Shown piece by piece: positions 1 through 11,330 of a stretch of DNA of 64,000 nt (position 1 is its first letter; each line of letters opens with the position of its first letter). A program made the position numbers and the translations under genes. Below the pieces are notes generated by a model. That model saw nothing but the letters and a program-made list of their open reading frames with translations, was not told where the DNA came from and did not search any database. This DNA comes from Papilionanthe hookeriana x Papilionanthe teres (lineage: Eukaryota; Streptophyta; Magnoliopsida; Asparagales; Orchidaceae), in assembly GCA_022702705.1 (NCBI GenBank), contig CM040434.1, positions 60,691,022 to 60,755,021 of the forward strand. The letters are read 5' to 3'.

Positions 1-1260
1 TAGCCTGCATTTCATTAAGCTGAGGACAAAATCAAACTTTAATTAAGCTTAAGACATCACTAGGCTTAATTAAACCCATTAAACCATAATTATATTAGGT
101 TGAATACAAAATAAAAGTTTAATTAAGCTTAAGAAATCACTAGGCTTAATTAAACCCATTGAACCTTACCTAAATTAGGTTTAACACAAAATCAAACTTT
201 AATTAAGCTTAAGACATCACTAGGCTTAATTAAACCAATTAAACCTTAACTAAATTAGGTTTAATACAAAATCAAACTTTAATTGAGCTTAAGACATCAC
301 TAGGCTTAATTAAACCCATTAAACCTTAATTTAATTAGGTTTAATACAAAATCAAACTTTAATTAAGCTTAAGACATCACTAGGCTTAATTAAGCCCATT
401 AAAACTTAACTAAATTAGGTTTAATACAAAATCAGACTTTAATTAAGCTTAAGACATCACTAGGCTTAGTTAAACCCCTTAAACCATAACTAATTTAGGT
501 TTAATACAAAATCAAACTTTAATTAAGCTTAAGACATTACTAGGCTTAATTAAACCCATTAAACCATAACTAAATTAGGTTTAATACAAAATCAAACTTT
601 AATTAAGCTTAAGACATCACTAGGCTTAATTAAACCCATTAAACCTTGACTAACTTTTGTTTAATACAAAATCAAACTTTAATTAAGCTTAAGAGATCAC
701 TAGGCTTAATTAAACCCATTAAACCTTAACTAAATTAACTTTAACACAAAATCAAACTTTAATTAACTTTAAGACATTACTAGGCTTAATTAAACCCATT
801 AAACCTTAACTAAATTTGGTTTAATACAAAATCAAACTTTAATTAAGCTTAAGACATCACTAGGCTTAATTTAACCCATTAAACCTTAACTAAATTAGGT
901 TTAATACAATATCAAACTTTAATTAAGCTTAAGACATCACTAGGCTTAATTAAACCCATTAAACCTTAAGTAAATTAAGTTTAATACAAAATCAAACTTT
1001 AATAAAGTTTAAGACATTACTAGGCTTAATAAATGCATTAAACCTTAACTAAATTAAGTTTAATACAAAATCAAACTTTAATTAAGCTTAAGACATCAGT
1101 AGGTTTAATTAAACCCATTAAACCTTAAATAAATTAGGTTTAATACAAAATCAAACTTTAATTAAGCTTAAGACATTACTATGCTTAATTAAACCCATCA
1201 AACCTTAACTAAATTAGGTTTAATAAAAAATCAAACTCTAATTAAGATCAACACATCACT
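1..1260. repeat. Tandem array, 80-bp unit, about 15 copies
   Basis: The marker TAGGCTTAAT recurs at 61, 141, 221, 301, 381, 461, 541 and so on to 1021, exactly 80 bp apart; later copies carry small indels. The unit runs through AATCAAACTTTAATTAAGCTT, AAGACATCACTAGG, and ACCCATTAAACCTTAAC to TAGGTTTAATAC. Neighbouring units differ at only a few positions, which suggests recent homogenisation. Confidence 0.95.
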
Positions 1261-1690
1261 AAGCTTAATTAAACCTTACCCAAATTAGGTTTAATTAACC
1301 TTTAACCCAATTAGAGTTAATCCTAATTAAGTCTAATTAATCAATTAAACCTTACCCAAATTAGTTTTAATTAACCTTTAAACCAATTAGAATTAACCCT
1401 AATTAAGTCTAATTAATCTATTAAACCTTACCCAAAATAAGTTTAATTAAACTTTAAATCAATTAGACTTAACCCTAATTAAGTTTAATTAATCAATTAA
1501 AAATTACCCAAATTAGGTTTAATTAACCTTTAAACCAATTAAACTTAACCCTAACTAAGTCTAATTAATCAATTAAGCCTTACCCAAATAAGGCTTAATT
1601 AACCTTTAAACCAATTAGACTTAACCCTAATAAAGTTTAATTAATCAATTAAAACTTAACCAAATTAGGTTTAATTAACCTTTAATCTAA
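1261..1690. repeat. Tandem array, 76-bp variant unit, about 5-6 copies
   Basis: AAACCTTACCC or a variant recurs at 1271, 1347, 1423, 1499, 1575 and about 1651, with a constant 76-bp step. The unit shares its skeleton (ACCTTA...TTAGGTTTAATT) with the adjacent 80-bp array but carries a different second half (ACCAATTAGACTTAACCCTA). It is a diverged continuation of the same array. Confidence 0.9.
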
Positions 1691-3470
1691 TTAGACTTAA
1701 CTATAACTATGTCCAATCACATTAGACTTATTAAACTATTATAACTATGTCCAATCACATTAGACTTATTAAACTATTAAACCTTAACCAACTAAGGTTT
1801 AATCAATTAAAAACCATCATTAGGTCTGTCACATTAGACTTAATTAAACTATTAAACCTTAACTAACTAAGGTTTAATCAAACTTAAACTCTAATTAAGT
1901 CCAATACATTAGACTTATTAAAACTATTAAACCTTAACTAATGTTTAATCAACCTATATTCTAATTAAGTTTAACTTATTAGACTTAATTAACATTAAAG
2001 CCTTAGTTAAATTTTGCTTAAATAACTTCAAATTCTAGTTAAGCCTAACCTTAACTAGACTTAGTTAAACCTTAAGTTTTACTTAAATAAGACTTAAACG
2101 GTCTTTAACTCTAATTAAGTCTCATCTCATCTAACTAGACTTAATTAACCATTGAGTATTTCTTATATAAAACCTAAGCCTTAATTAGGTCTATTTTAAC
2201 TAGACTTAACTTAAACCTTAGGTTGAACCCACATTGAACCTAACTCAACCTATCTAACTTAAGTTCAACCTATTTTGAACCCAAGTTAACTTAAACCTTA
2301 GGTTCAACCCACATTGAACCTAACTCAATATATCAACCTAATTGAACCCAAGTTAACTTAAACCTTAGGTTCAACTAACTCAACACCTCTAACTTAACTC
2401 AAGTTTATTCAACTTTAGATTCAATCTACATTGAATCTAAATAAACATTTATAACTTAAGTTCAAACAGACATGAACTCATGTTAACTCAAATTTAGATT
2501 CAATTTACATTGAATCAAAATCAAAATTTATAATTTTAGTTCAAACAGACATGAACTCAAGTTAACTTAACTTTACATTCAATCTGCACTGAATCTAAAT
2601 TAACATTTCTAACTTAAGTTCAAATATACATGAACTCAAGTTAATTCAAATTTAGATTCAATATACATTGATTCTAACTCATTACTTCTAACCAGACATG
2701 AACTCAAGTTAATTCAACTTTAGATTTGATCTACATTGAATCTAACTTCACACCTCTAACTTAAATTTAAACAGACATGAACTCATGTTAATTCAATTTT
2801 AGATTCAATCTACATTGAATCTAAATTAAATAGACATGAATTCAAGTTAACTCAATTCTAGTATCAATCAACATTGAATCTAACTTAAGAACTCAAGATT
2901 AACTCAACATTTCTAACTCAGGTTCAACCTAAATTTAACTCAGGTTAAAAAAAAACCACATTAAATTGAAATCAAAATTTTGACTTAAAATCGATTTAAG
3001 TCAAAACTTCTTTAATTTCAGACTACTTTAAAGATCAAATCAAAGATATTAAATTCAATTGACATTGAATCTATGTAAGTCTAATCCATATTAGACTTAA
3101 CACTTCTTCTAGATTTAAATGACATTGAATCTAGAGTTCTAAAGTCTAACTTACGTTAGATTCCATCTAAGTCTAATTTAGACTTAATCAAAATTCTTAG
3201 ATTCAAATGACATTGAATCTAATTTCCAAATATCATAATAATATTAGATCTAAACCTTTAAAATCAAATAAAATTGAATCTAAATTTCTAGATCTAATTA
3301 AACATGATCTCTCAAATCCAATCAAATTTTTAGATTCAATCTACAATGAATCTAAATTCCTAAAAATCAAACAACATCAAATCTAAAGTTTCAAAACTTA
3401 AATTTTTAGTTTCAAAAGACATCGAACCTAAGATTTTAACATAAAATAACATAAAAATCTTAAAAAAATC
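1691..3470. repeat. Degenerate continuation of the array (about 60-80 bp periodicity)
   Basis: The units decay rightward. At 1690-1980 the theme is TAAACTATTAAACCTTAAC. At 2200-2400 it is CCTTAGGTTCAACCCACATTG. At 2400-2900 GACATGAACTCA recurs at about 2470, 2550, 2630, 2697, 2775 and 2835, next to TTAGATTCAATCTACATTG. By 3000-3470 only scattered GATTCAATxxACATTGAATC inverted pairs remain. No coding capacity was seen. Confidence 0.8.
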
Positions 3471-4139
3471 GTAAACAGCCTAAAATTTTCCAACCTAAAA
3501 TTGGAAAAGGACATTAAAACTTAAATGAAACCCTAATGAATAAACATCACCGATTGCAACTTGAACCCCGGTATTCCTAATCTAGGAAGATTTCTCGGAA
3601 AACACAATCTTGGTTTCTAACAAAAATCTTCTGGTCCTGGTTTAAACACCTTTCAGACTAAGTAGATTAAGGCCCCTGATGACCATGGGACGACGAAGCC
3701 AGTGACATCTTGACCTGTTTATCCAAAATATAAACAAATAAAATAAAAGATTTAAAGAAAAATTGACACCATTTTTTTTAAATATGACATCATTTTCATT
3801 TGCAGGATGAAAATAAATTTTAGTTTAAATTTCCTTTGAATATTATAAGGCGTGCTAACTCTGTTTTGTAGGATGTTATTCCAAAGACGGGACAAATGAC
3901 ATGGACAAAACAAAAAAAATAACATTAAAACGACAAAACCATGACAAAACAAAACCTAAAACTTTTAGAATAGTCACAAAACTTAAAAATTTTTTATAGC
4001 CATTAAGCAAATGACAAAAACAACAAAACGACAAACATCAAAAATAAAACAACATAAAAATAACATAATAAATGACATTGACAAAATAATTAAAAATGAC
4101 AAACAACAAAAATAAAAATCAACCAAGACAAACTTTTAG
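3471..4139. other. Non-coding AT-rich stretch of the family E LTR
   Basis: A moderately unique piece (about 3550-3730, with a short GC-richer part around 3670-3710) is followed by a low-complexity run rich in ACAAAA and GACAAA (3890-4125). The phrase AAAACTTTTAGAATAGTCACAAAAC at about 3956-3980 has counterparts in D1 (about 29980) and, inverted, in D2 (about 50000). This supports placing it inside a Tat-type LTR. The only open frame (3752-3952, minus) is low-complexity and not credible. Confidence 0.6.
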
Positions 4140-4234
4140 GGTAGTATGGCACATTAACCTTAGGATAGAAAATTGATATTTCTTTCCTTAAAACGTTTTC
4201 AGCAACAAGCAATTAACATAAATCAAAAGTTTTC

Positions 4235-4400
4235 TTAGACAATTATAATTGTCTAACATGTAATTAACTATAGGAGCTTACTCCTATAAGAAATTTAAAG
4301 GAATCATAATAGATATTACATCTAAATCACTGGTTACCAAAGTCTCATCCTTATAAAAAAACTCCTAGGAGAAGGTATTCTAGAATCTTTTTATAAGGAT
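4235..4400 (+). promoter_or_regulatory. Three consecutive stem-loops near the 3' end of the LTR
   Basis: First, TTAGACAATTA/TAATTGTCTAA is a perfect 22-nt palindrome (4235-4256). Second, TATAGGAG-CTTA-CTCCTATA (4269-4288). Third, ATCCTTATAAAAA (4347-4359) pairs perfectly with TTTTTATAAGGAT (4388-4400). The same three-hairpin order recurs in the E solo LTR (24858-25022), in D1 (30920-31032) and in both D2 LTRs. A role in packaging, dimerisation or polyadenylation is inference. Confidence 0.6.
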
Positions 4401-5667
4401 TATAATTGACATCTTTCTTTCTACTGTTTTCTATCTTATTAGCCCTTTTATTTTCTTCAAATGTCTTATTATCTAAGGATCCTTTTACAGGATCTAAAGA
4501 AATAAGAATTATTAAAGATTAGGGCAATATTATATATAAATAGAGTGGTGACTCTAAAACGACGTCGACATCAACACCGAGAAAATCTTTGACATGGCTC
4601 TGAACGCCAACAATTGTGTTTGCTTTAGTGTGGATTGATCAATTTGATTGATGATTGGTGGATGTATGGATTGTTAGTGGTTTAATTTGATCTTTGTGTG
4701 ACATGAGGTAGTTGATTCCTTAACTTCTTATCATGGTTAGACCAATATATTCTATTGTAGTAGTTCAATTGATGATTCCACTACGACTCGGATCTCAATC
4801 AGACTTGAGTTTTACAAGAGATATCATGAATTTGAACAGTGACAATTAAATTTCAATTCTGCTACTTCCTTTCTCTGATTTTGTTTTCATTTGGTATAAG
4901 CCATGAACCTATTTGATGAGTAACATGAAGATGATCTTACACTACGATTTAGAACTGTTAGACGTGCATACTTAGAAGGATAAGGTGATGCCTGAGGTTG
5001 GTGCACGTGAACCAATACATCAAGGGTAATCGTATCATGGTATTATACTCTATAAAATAATTCAAAAGTACTTAATGTTTCTGTGTAGTGATTCCTTTAA
5101 AAATTAGAAGTAAGGTTGTGAGATGCGATGAGATGGAGGAAGAATTGAACTCATTTATCATGTATGTTTGTATTTGTATTTTATGTTTGTTTTTATGTTA
5201 CAACTTTATATAGGACATGAAGAAAATTTTTGTATTCCTATGTCGATACTTGTTATGCTAGTTAGACTTTTATTTAGTTAATTTCATTCTGGCATGTTTT
5301 GTTTAGATTTACTTTCTGCTATAAAATTTTCTGATTAATAATTGTATATATTTCCGATAGACATGTGTGGCAGATAGAATTTCTAAGCTATTTTTCTTTT
5401 TGCTTATATTTTCTATAGTGAACGTTATACATGTTAAAAATCAAGTTTTGGGCTAGGAAGAAAATATATTTTAAAGTGAGTATACTTCCTTTTAGTTTAA
5501 TATTATTGCATGCATGTTTTTGGCTAGATTTAATTTCTCCTACAGTCATTTTATCCTAATTATGCGTGTATCTAAATTTGACAGGATGTTGTATTAGCAA
5601 GTAGATTCAACTTTTACTTTTTCTTCCTACTACTTTTTATGGAATTAATTGCAAAATATTTAAAAAT

Positions 5668-5690
5668 TCAAGTTTGGGGGGAAGAAAAAT
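5668..5690 (+). promoter_or_regulatory. Internal polypurine tract-like motif
   Basis: AAGTTTGGGGGGAAGAAAAA resembles the PPT directly before the LTR in element A (AAGTTTGGGGGATC). Equivalents lie at 37179-37197 in B and at 14307-14327 (minus) in A, each well over 600 bp before the LTR. Confidence 0.5.
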
Positions 5691-6117
5691 TTTTAAAACT
5701 TAACTTTATGTGTCCTCGGTAGCCCATATTTAATTTGATATCTCTTTTAAAATGACTTGTGGTATAGTGCTACCTTTAGGTTACTATAATTTTGATTTTA
5801 GAAATGTTAGAAAATTACTTAGTTGAAATCCTTTGTCAAGAAACTGCTCTAGAGTTAAGATATTTTGTAGGAAACTTTAGGAAAATGATTTTGCTATTTA
5901 TAGTAGAAAGGAGTTGAATATTTGAAAGGCTAAGATTCTTAGATTTATACTTAATGAGAATTAAGCCTTTATTAAAACCTTTTTCAACTAATACTTACAC
6001 TTTTAAAAAGTGAGGGAAAGTTTTGAGTTTTGAATTTTAGAAAGAGGATAGTGAAATTCAAAATTATTAAAGGTCTACTAGATATAGTAATCCTCACATA
6101 AAACAAAAAGAAAAGAG

Positions 6118-6181
6118 TAAGTATTAAAAAGATACTGGAAGAAAATAAAAAGAAAAGAAAAAGAAAAGAAAATGAAAAGTT
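6118..6181 (+). repeat. GAAAA-rich purine tract in the 3'UTR
   Basis: A run of AAAAGAAAAG-type sequence. It has positional counterparts in B (about 37620-37710) and, inverted, in A (about 13822-13912), where it is a polypyrimidine run on the plus strand. It is followed by the conserved phrase TTGGTTTCACTTGAATC. Confidence 0.7.
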
Positions 6182-6607
6182 AAAAGACAATATGTGAGGA
6201 GAAGCTTGAGGAGAAGCCTAATCAAAACTTGGTTTCACTTGAATCTTTTTTAAATGAAAAGTCTTAGAAACAATCCTATGCTTATTCTTATTTCAAAAAA
6301 GTATCGATCAAATTGATATAGATAAGATGCTTAAATTCTACTTTTAAACCTTCTATGAATTTTTTGTTTGACTAGTATCACTAACTTTTGAAGTAAATAG
6401 AAAAGCAAGGTTCCCAAGTTGAATATGAGATATTCTTACACCTTAGTTCAAGGTTGATTTACTATAATTTCTCCTAAGTTACACTATAATATTCCTGAGA
6501 TAAAATTATAGGAAACCATACTAAAACCCACAACCTTAAATCAACAAATTTAGTTTTTAAAGTTATAGCATTACTTAAGGACAAGTAATGTTTAAGTTTA
6601 GGGTATC

Positions 6608-8364
6608 TGATACGGCTAAAAAATGATTACTTTTTCATATACATTTAATGCTTAATTTTAGTGATATTGCACTTTAAAGGAAGGTATGTTGTATATTTTT
6701 GGCATCAGGCACAAGAAATAGACTTTTAGAGAAAAAGAAGCAAAAATGGTGCAATTTGGAGTCAAAAACAACAAGGAAGAAAATTTTGATCTGGCACATT
6801 TCAATATGTCTTTCTATGCTTATTCTCATTTACATTTCTTACATGTTTTTGAATGAAATTACACTTTAAAGAAATGTTGTTTTCATGCTTATTTTGAAGG
6901 TATAACAATTAGGAACGAGCAGAACTGAAACGGAGTGAAACGGATCTAATCGGAGCGAAACAGTGGAGTTGCTTGTAGGGTGGCGCCAATGGCCATAGAA
7001 TCCAGAAAGCAGGTGCTAGGTGCCTAAGGGAACTCTTGTAAATTTGTCCCTACATTATAAAATAGTGATTTTATGAAACAAATAGTGTGTGTGTTGAGAA
7101 AAAGAATGAATAATTAGAGATCTTATAATTAGAGTATAAATGTATATTTCTACCTTTTCTGGAGAGATTGGAGAGGACATTTTGAGAATATCTGTAAGGA
7201 ATTGTACTAGCATTGCATGGATTAGCAGGAGACTTTGTGGGAGAGATCTTGATCTTTCTTTCAAGGGGAAAAAGCTAAGTATTATGTTCTTTTTTATCTT
7301 ATGATTTTGTAAACACTTATCTAGTGGATTTGCTTTAATATAATGAAGTTTTCTGTTGTGTTTTCATTATTCTTTGTGAGTAGTTTTTCTTACTCTTTCT
7401 TCTTGTTAGGAAATAGCGACATGAGAAGATTATACCATTGTTTTAATTTTACTTTTCTTTTGCAATGAGTAGGATTCATTTTAGGATATTGAGATGCATG
7501 TTAGAATAAGTTTTGGTTATAAATGTGATGGTTTTTACTTGAACTTCATTTACTTATCGATCTGTCCAATTAATTTGTTAAAATTTGTTGTGAAACATAC
7601 AATCCGAGAGGGATATGCTTTCTACAACTAAGTAAGAATCACATTTGATTTCATGAATTAGAATGTAGTCCACGGGATAGAGTGCAAATAAATAGAGAAA
7701 TATACTTTGTTATGCGTAAAATTAGAGATTTTAGAGTGACAGACTAAAATCCCCAATTTGGTCTAGGTGTTTGAAAACTAAAACGAGATGTTAGCCCTCA
7801 GGCGAGGGGAACGTGGGAACTCTGGAGAGAGACCCAGTATTTTCCTAGCCTAATCTCAGATTTAGGGACCAAACTCTGGATTAACAAATGTTCATTGTTG
7901 CTCGTAAAGAGGATAAGGAATATGATTTCTCCTATTTCACACATACAATATTTAATGTATCTCACTCCTATACATTATCCAATTCACTACATAAGAATGC
8001 TAGTTTTTAATATCTAAAAACTCTCCAAACCAATTAATCCATAAAGGGTTAACTTTAGAATTAATATTTTCATTTAAGAGTAGTTATTGGTTGTTTTAAA
8101 CTTAAGACATACCTTTAGGAGTACTTGTTAGAAAAATCACTTAAATTTTCCTTCCAAACTAAGGACTGATAGTAATATGCATGTACTTGTTAGTAATATG
8201 CATGTACTTAAATTTAGCCTGAGGGATTCTTACCTCTCTTCTATGTGGGATCGATACTGGAATTTTTAAAGAAAACCCTATATTACTTGAAGTGATACAT
8301 GTACTTGTGTAGAACCCCTAGTGTGTGAACTATTTTCTATATTATAACATTTCAGTTTTGCACA
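6608..8364 (+). mobile_element. 3' LTR of fragment F (B subtype)
   Basis: It starts TGATACGGCTAAAAAATG just after a PPT-like GTTTAAGTTTAGGGTATC and matches the 5' LTR of B along its length. Examples are ATATTGCACTTTAAAGGAAGG at 6665 and 31120, GGAGAGATTGGxGAG at about 7160 and 31553, and GGGAAAAAGCTAAGTATT at about 7265 and 31657. The 3' end is less certain; I place it at ...TTTTGCACA near 8364. The length of about 1.76 kb agrees with about 1.67 kb for the B LTR. Confidence 0.75.
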
Positions 8365-9955
8365 TCTAGATAGAATGCCTTTCGAAAGGTACTATGGTGT
8401 TAGTAAATAAAAATTTCCCCACAAGACAAGTGCAAAATGACAGGCTGAGTGTGGGTCTCCTACGTGCGACTAGAAAATGAATAGAAGTGAGGACGTGGTT
8501 GGATCACATGGTACTTTCTACTGGCTTTTCTTTTGCTCATGGAACATTGTGGGGAGACACCATAAGAGGGTGTGGGAGAGATGAAGACACGATTTAGGTA
8601 AATCTGAGAAACATCACAATTAGGTCTTTTATTTTCTTTTTTAATTAGCCCACAAGTGGTCCCGTGAGATGTAAAGTTTATGGACGTAAAAAGCATGTGG
8701 AGTCGTAAACCCCATGAGGATTACACCCCCCTCATTGGGCTAGGTTGTAATGCCTCACACCTCTCCCAGGGGCACGCCCCAATAATGCCTTTCAAAATAC
8801 TGCCATCATAAGCCATCTTACTTAAGACATATTCTTTCTTAAACCCAAATAAAATATATTCCTATTGCAAATTCAAACCCTTTCACAGACTACATCTGGC
8901 CCTTTAACGTAGTCATGAATTATGCAATCTTAAAGCCATGTTGATTATTATTCCAAATCATTTTCAACTAATTATTATCATGATCCACATCAACATGATG
9001 TTTATGCATATTTTCATAATAATACATCTACATAAACCTGTCTTCAAAAATCATATCCTTTTCTTAAACTCTATATTCACCTTTATAGTCTAGTTATGTC
9101 CATCTTTTGATGCATAAACATTCTTGATTTACTTTAGGCTTAATATCATGATCTCTAGTATCAACCTCAATGATTTTAGTATTACACTCATTATCAAGAT
9201 TGATATTAATTTCTATGATAATGTTGAGTCTATATTATCAATCTTCCAATTTTATTTTTCAATATAATCCTTATCATTTATATAATGTTGTTGACTACTG
9301 TGGTCAATGAACTTTTACTCCATATCATAATATAACCATTAAAAAATAAGAATCATCAACAAAAATATCAATTTCAAGAAAAATATACCATAGCTAAAAT
9401 TGTGGAGGCCCGCCATTAAATTCTTCTCAAGTCACAAGTTTGAGAAGAAAAAGTGCATCCAATGCATCCTTAGAAAATTTGGACAAAGCCATTAGAAGAA
9501 GTTTACGAAAGTGATGATTAATTTATGTCAAAAGTTGAAATAATTTTAATGTTACCTAAACTTGCATTATCTACAGAGATTATTTAGTATTGCCTTCTAT
9601 CACAAAAGCATGATATAAGGAGCATATGAAAGATTGGGTAACCATTCAACTAATTCAAGTTTATAAACCAACCATAATGAATTAAACCTGGCTTTAAAAG
9701 AGCTTATTGGATCAAATTTAAGGCTTTTCTATACCTTTCTTTAATTTGCTAGAGTGTGGAGCTTACAACTCGAAGGAGTAGAACTCCAGCGCCTCCAAGT
9801 GAGTGAATGCATAGCCATGACTGAAATGGACGTGGCTATGTCGGATGGCATAACTATGCAAAATAGAGGCATAACCATGCAACAGGCTTAAATCGTCTAC
9901 TGTGTCTTCCTATGCATGCAAAATAATTATTCCTCTTTTTGCTGTATCTACGCCA
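8365..9955. other. Unassigned AT-rich sequence
   Basis: I recognise no gene or element here. At 8440-8760 there is a GC-richer segment. The motif AATGCCTTTC occurs at both 8374 (inside the palindrome CCTTTCGAAAGG) and 8784. A minus-strand open frame (8460-8696) has no recognisable domain. From 8800 to 9750 the sequence is very AT-rich with no repeats shared with the rest of the window. It may be the internal 3' region of the D1 element, or flank. Confidence 0.4.
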
Positions 9956-9959
9956 TAGG

Positions 9960-10197
9960 AGATTTCTTCTGTTTTATTTCTGTTGACGTTACTTTTATTG
10001 AGATCTAGTCTTTCTTTAGGGAATCTAGGATCTAGCCATAGGACTTTCCTGGTGACAGTCGTAGAGGACTAGCAAAGACACCCTCCCTATTAGAAGTTCA
10101 AAATGCTTCCTTGCTTCACTTGGAGTTTCATATGCTTAATACCAACATCTGGCACTTAGTAGGATGGAACCAAGCATGAGGAAACTCAAGAGGTGTT
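9960..10197 (+). mobile_element. 5' end of Tat-like LTR D1 (first piece)
   Basis: About 10020-10120 matches the inverse of D2 at about 54520-54600 (CTAGGATCTAGCC, then TAGAGGACTAG/TAGAGGATTAG, then a CACTTGGAG phrase). The sequence is interrupted at 10198 by the family E solo LTR and resumes at 25238 at the corresponding LTR position (GTGTTCCCCATAAG against GAGTTCCCTATAGG in D2). The exact start is not resolved. Confidence 0.65.
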
Positions 10198-10289
10198 TGT
10201 TAACCTCACTTTTGTAAGGATCATTTCAAAGTCAGTTTGAGATAGAAATTATACCAATAATAACTTCCTAAATCTCACTGATAGTCACT

Positions 10290-11330
10290 AAACCCTAATG
10301 ACTAGGGTAAAACCCTGATTTAATCAATTATTGACCCAACAACAATGTTTGACCAAAAAGTCAACTTTGGTCAAAATGGTCAATTTTTGACCCAATGACC
10401 AACCCATTGACCCAATAGGTCAACGTTTGACCAAAAAGTTAACTTTCGTCAAAATGGTCAATTTCTGACTCAATGACCACCCATTGACCCAATAGGTCAA
10501 TTTTTGACCAAAAAGTCAACTTTGGTCAAATTGGTCAATTTCTGACCTAATGACCACCCCATTGACCCAATAGGTCAACTTTTGACCAAAAAGTCAACTT
10601 TGGTCAAAATGGTCAATTCTTGACCCAATGACTATCCCATTGACCCAATAGGTTAACTTTTGATCAAAAAGTTAAGTTTTGTCAAAATGGTCAATTCTTG
10701 ACTCAATGACCACTCCATTGACCCTAATAATCAACTTTTGATCCAAAAATTCAAAATTAACCAAAATCATTAACACAATATCTAAAGACTACCATTTGGA
10801 CACCTTTAACCTAAAATGATAGAATGGGTCAAAATGATCAAACCATGACCCAAAGACAATAAAATTGACCTTATTGGTCATTCTTTGACATAAACAATTG
10901 AAATTTGATCAACATAATCCATAAATGACACAAAAACAACCACTCTAACCCATTGGTCAACACTTGACCTAAAAGGGTAAAAATTCGTCAAAATGGCTAA
11001 TCCATGCCCCTTTGACCACAAAGTTAACTTCAAAGACATACATTGACATGATCAACATGACATTGATAAAAGTGACCAAAATTTACAAAAGCCACCACAT
11101 TGACCTTTGGATTGACTTAAACCCTAAAATTGGTCAACATGGTCAAATCAAGCTCTTAATGATAAAACCCTTAGACTTTATGACTAATCAAACCATTACA
11201 AGGTTAGAAAAGTCAAAATAGGTCACCATTAGACCAAGATTGTCCAACCTAGGTCAACTTGGGTCAGCATTGGTCAACTCTAGTCAACATGTATCAAATT
11301 TGATCAAAATATTGAATTTTAGACCAAAAA
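10290..11330. repeat. Tandem array of 78-bp units dense in TTGACC/GGTCAA
   Basis: GACCAAAAAGT or a variant recurs at 10351, 10429, 10506, 10584, 10662 and 10740, so the period is 77-78 bp. The array then decays to about 11330. Each unit carries several TTGAC cores on both strands, for example CCATTGACCCAATAGGTCAA and AGTCAACTTTGGTCAAAATG. TTGAC[CT] is the W-box core bound by plant WRKY factors. In its LTR the array lies upstream of the TATA box at 24353, that is in U3. Confidence 0.9.

Larger units (their letters stand above)
1..4612 (+). mobile_element. 3' part of a Tat/Ogre-like LTR (family E, left copy); 5' end outside the window
   Basis: The right end is well fixed. The sequence from about 4140 to 4612 matches 24765-25232 almost base for base in order (GAAAATTGATATTTCTTTCC, then GAGTGxxGACTC, then a terminal AACA or TACA). 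At 24765-25232 the same stretch ends a solo LTR with target duplications. After the terminal CA at 4612 the sequence passes directly into Athila-like fragment F, which is continuous with the equivalent sequence of element B (about 36117), so this LTR was inserted there. Upstream lie long tandem arrays (1 to about 3470), which I read as an expanded U3. No ORF of significance is present. The left boundary cannot be seen, so it may be a solo LTR or the 3' LTR of a full element. Confidence 0.7.
4613..6607 (+). other. 3' untranslated region of fragment F
   Basis: About 2 kb without ORFs, homologous to 36117-37793 of element B. It contains an internal polypurine-like motif AAGTTTGGGGGGAAGAAAAA (about 5670-5688), a GAAAA-rich purine tract (about 6118-6181), and a terminal polypurine-like stretch ending GTTTAAGTTTAGGGTATC immediately before the LTR. 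The open frames at 5984-6190 and 7055-7264 (minus) are antisense low-complexity shadows. Confidence 0.7.
4613..8364 (+). mobile_element. Fragment F of a B-type Athila-like element: 3' internal region plus 3' LTR
   Basis: The region follows element B from about 36117 onward (for example GATGATTGGTGGATGTATGG against GATTGGTAGATGTTTGG, and TAACATGAAGATGATCTTACAC against TAACTTGTGGATGATCTTACAC). It then continues past the point where B is cut (37793) into its own 3' LTR. F therefore shows what the missing 3' end of B should look like. It begins exactly at the end of the family E LTR, consistent with that LTR being inserted into F. No protein-coding domain is left. Confidence 0.8.

Noticed and set aside
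1..1260. Regular repeats resembling a CRISPR array
   Set aside because: There are no unique spacers; the whole 80-bp unit repeats head to tail, and the context is plant LTR sequence.
8460..8696. 78-codon minus-strand ORF in the unassigned segment
   Set aside because: No recognisable motif, repeat relation or promoter; its length is compatible with chance.
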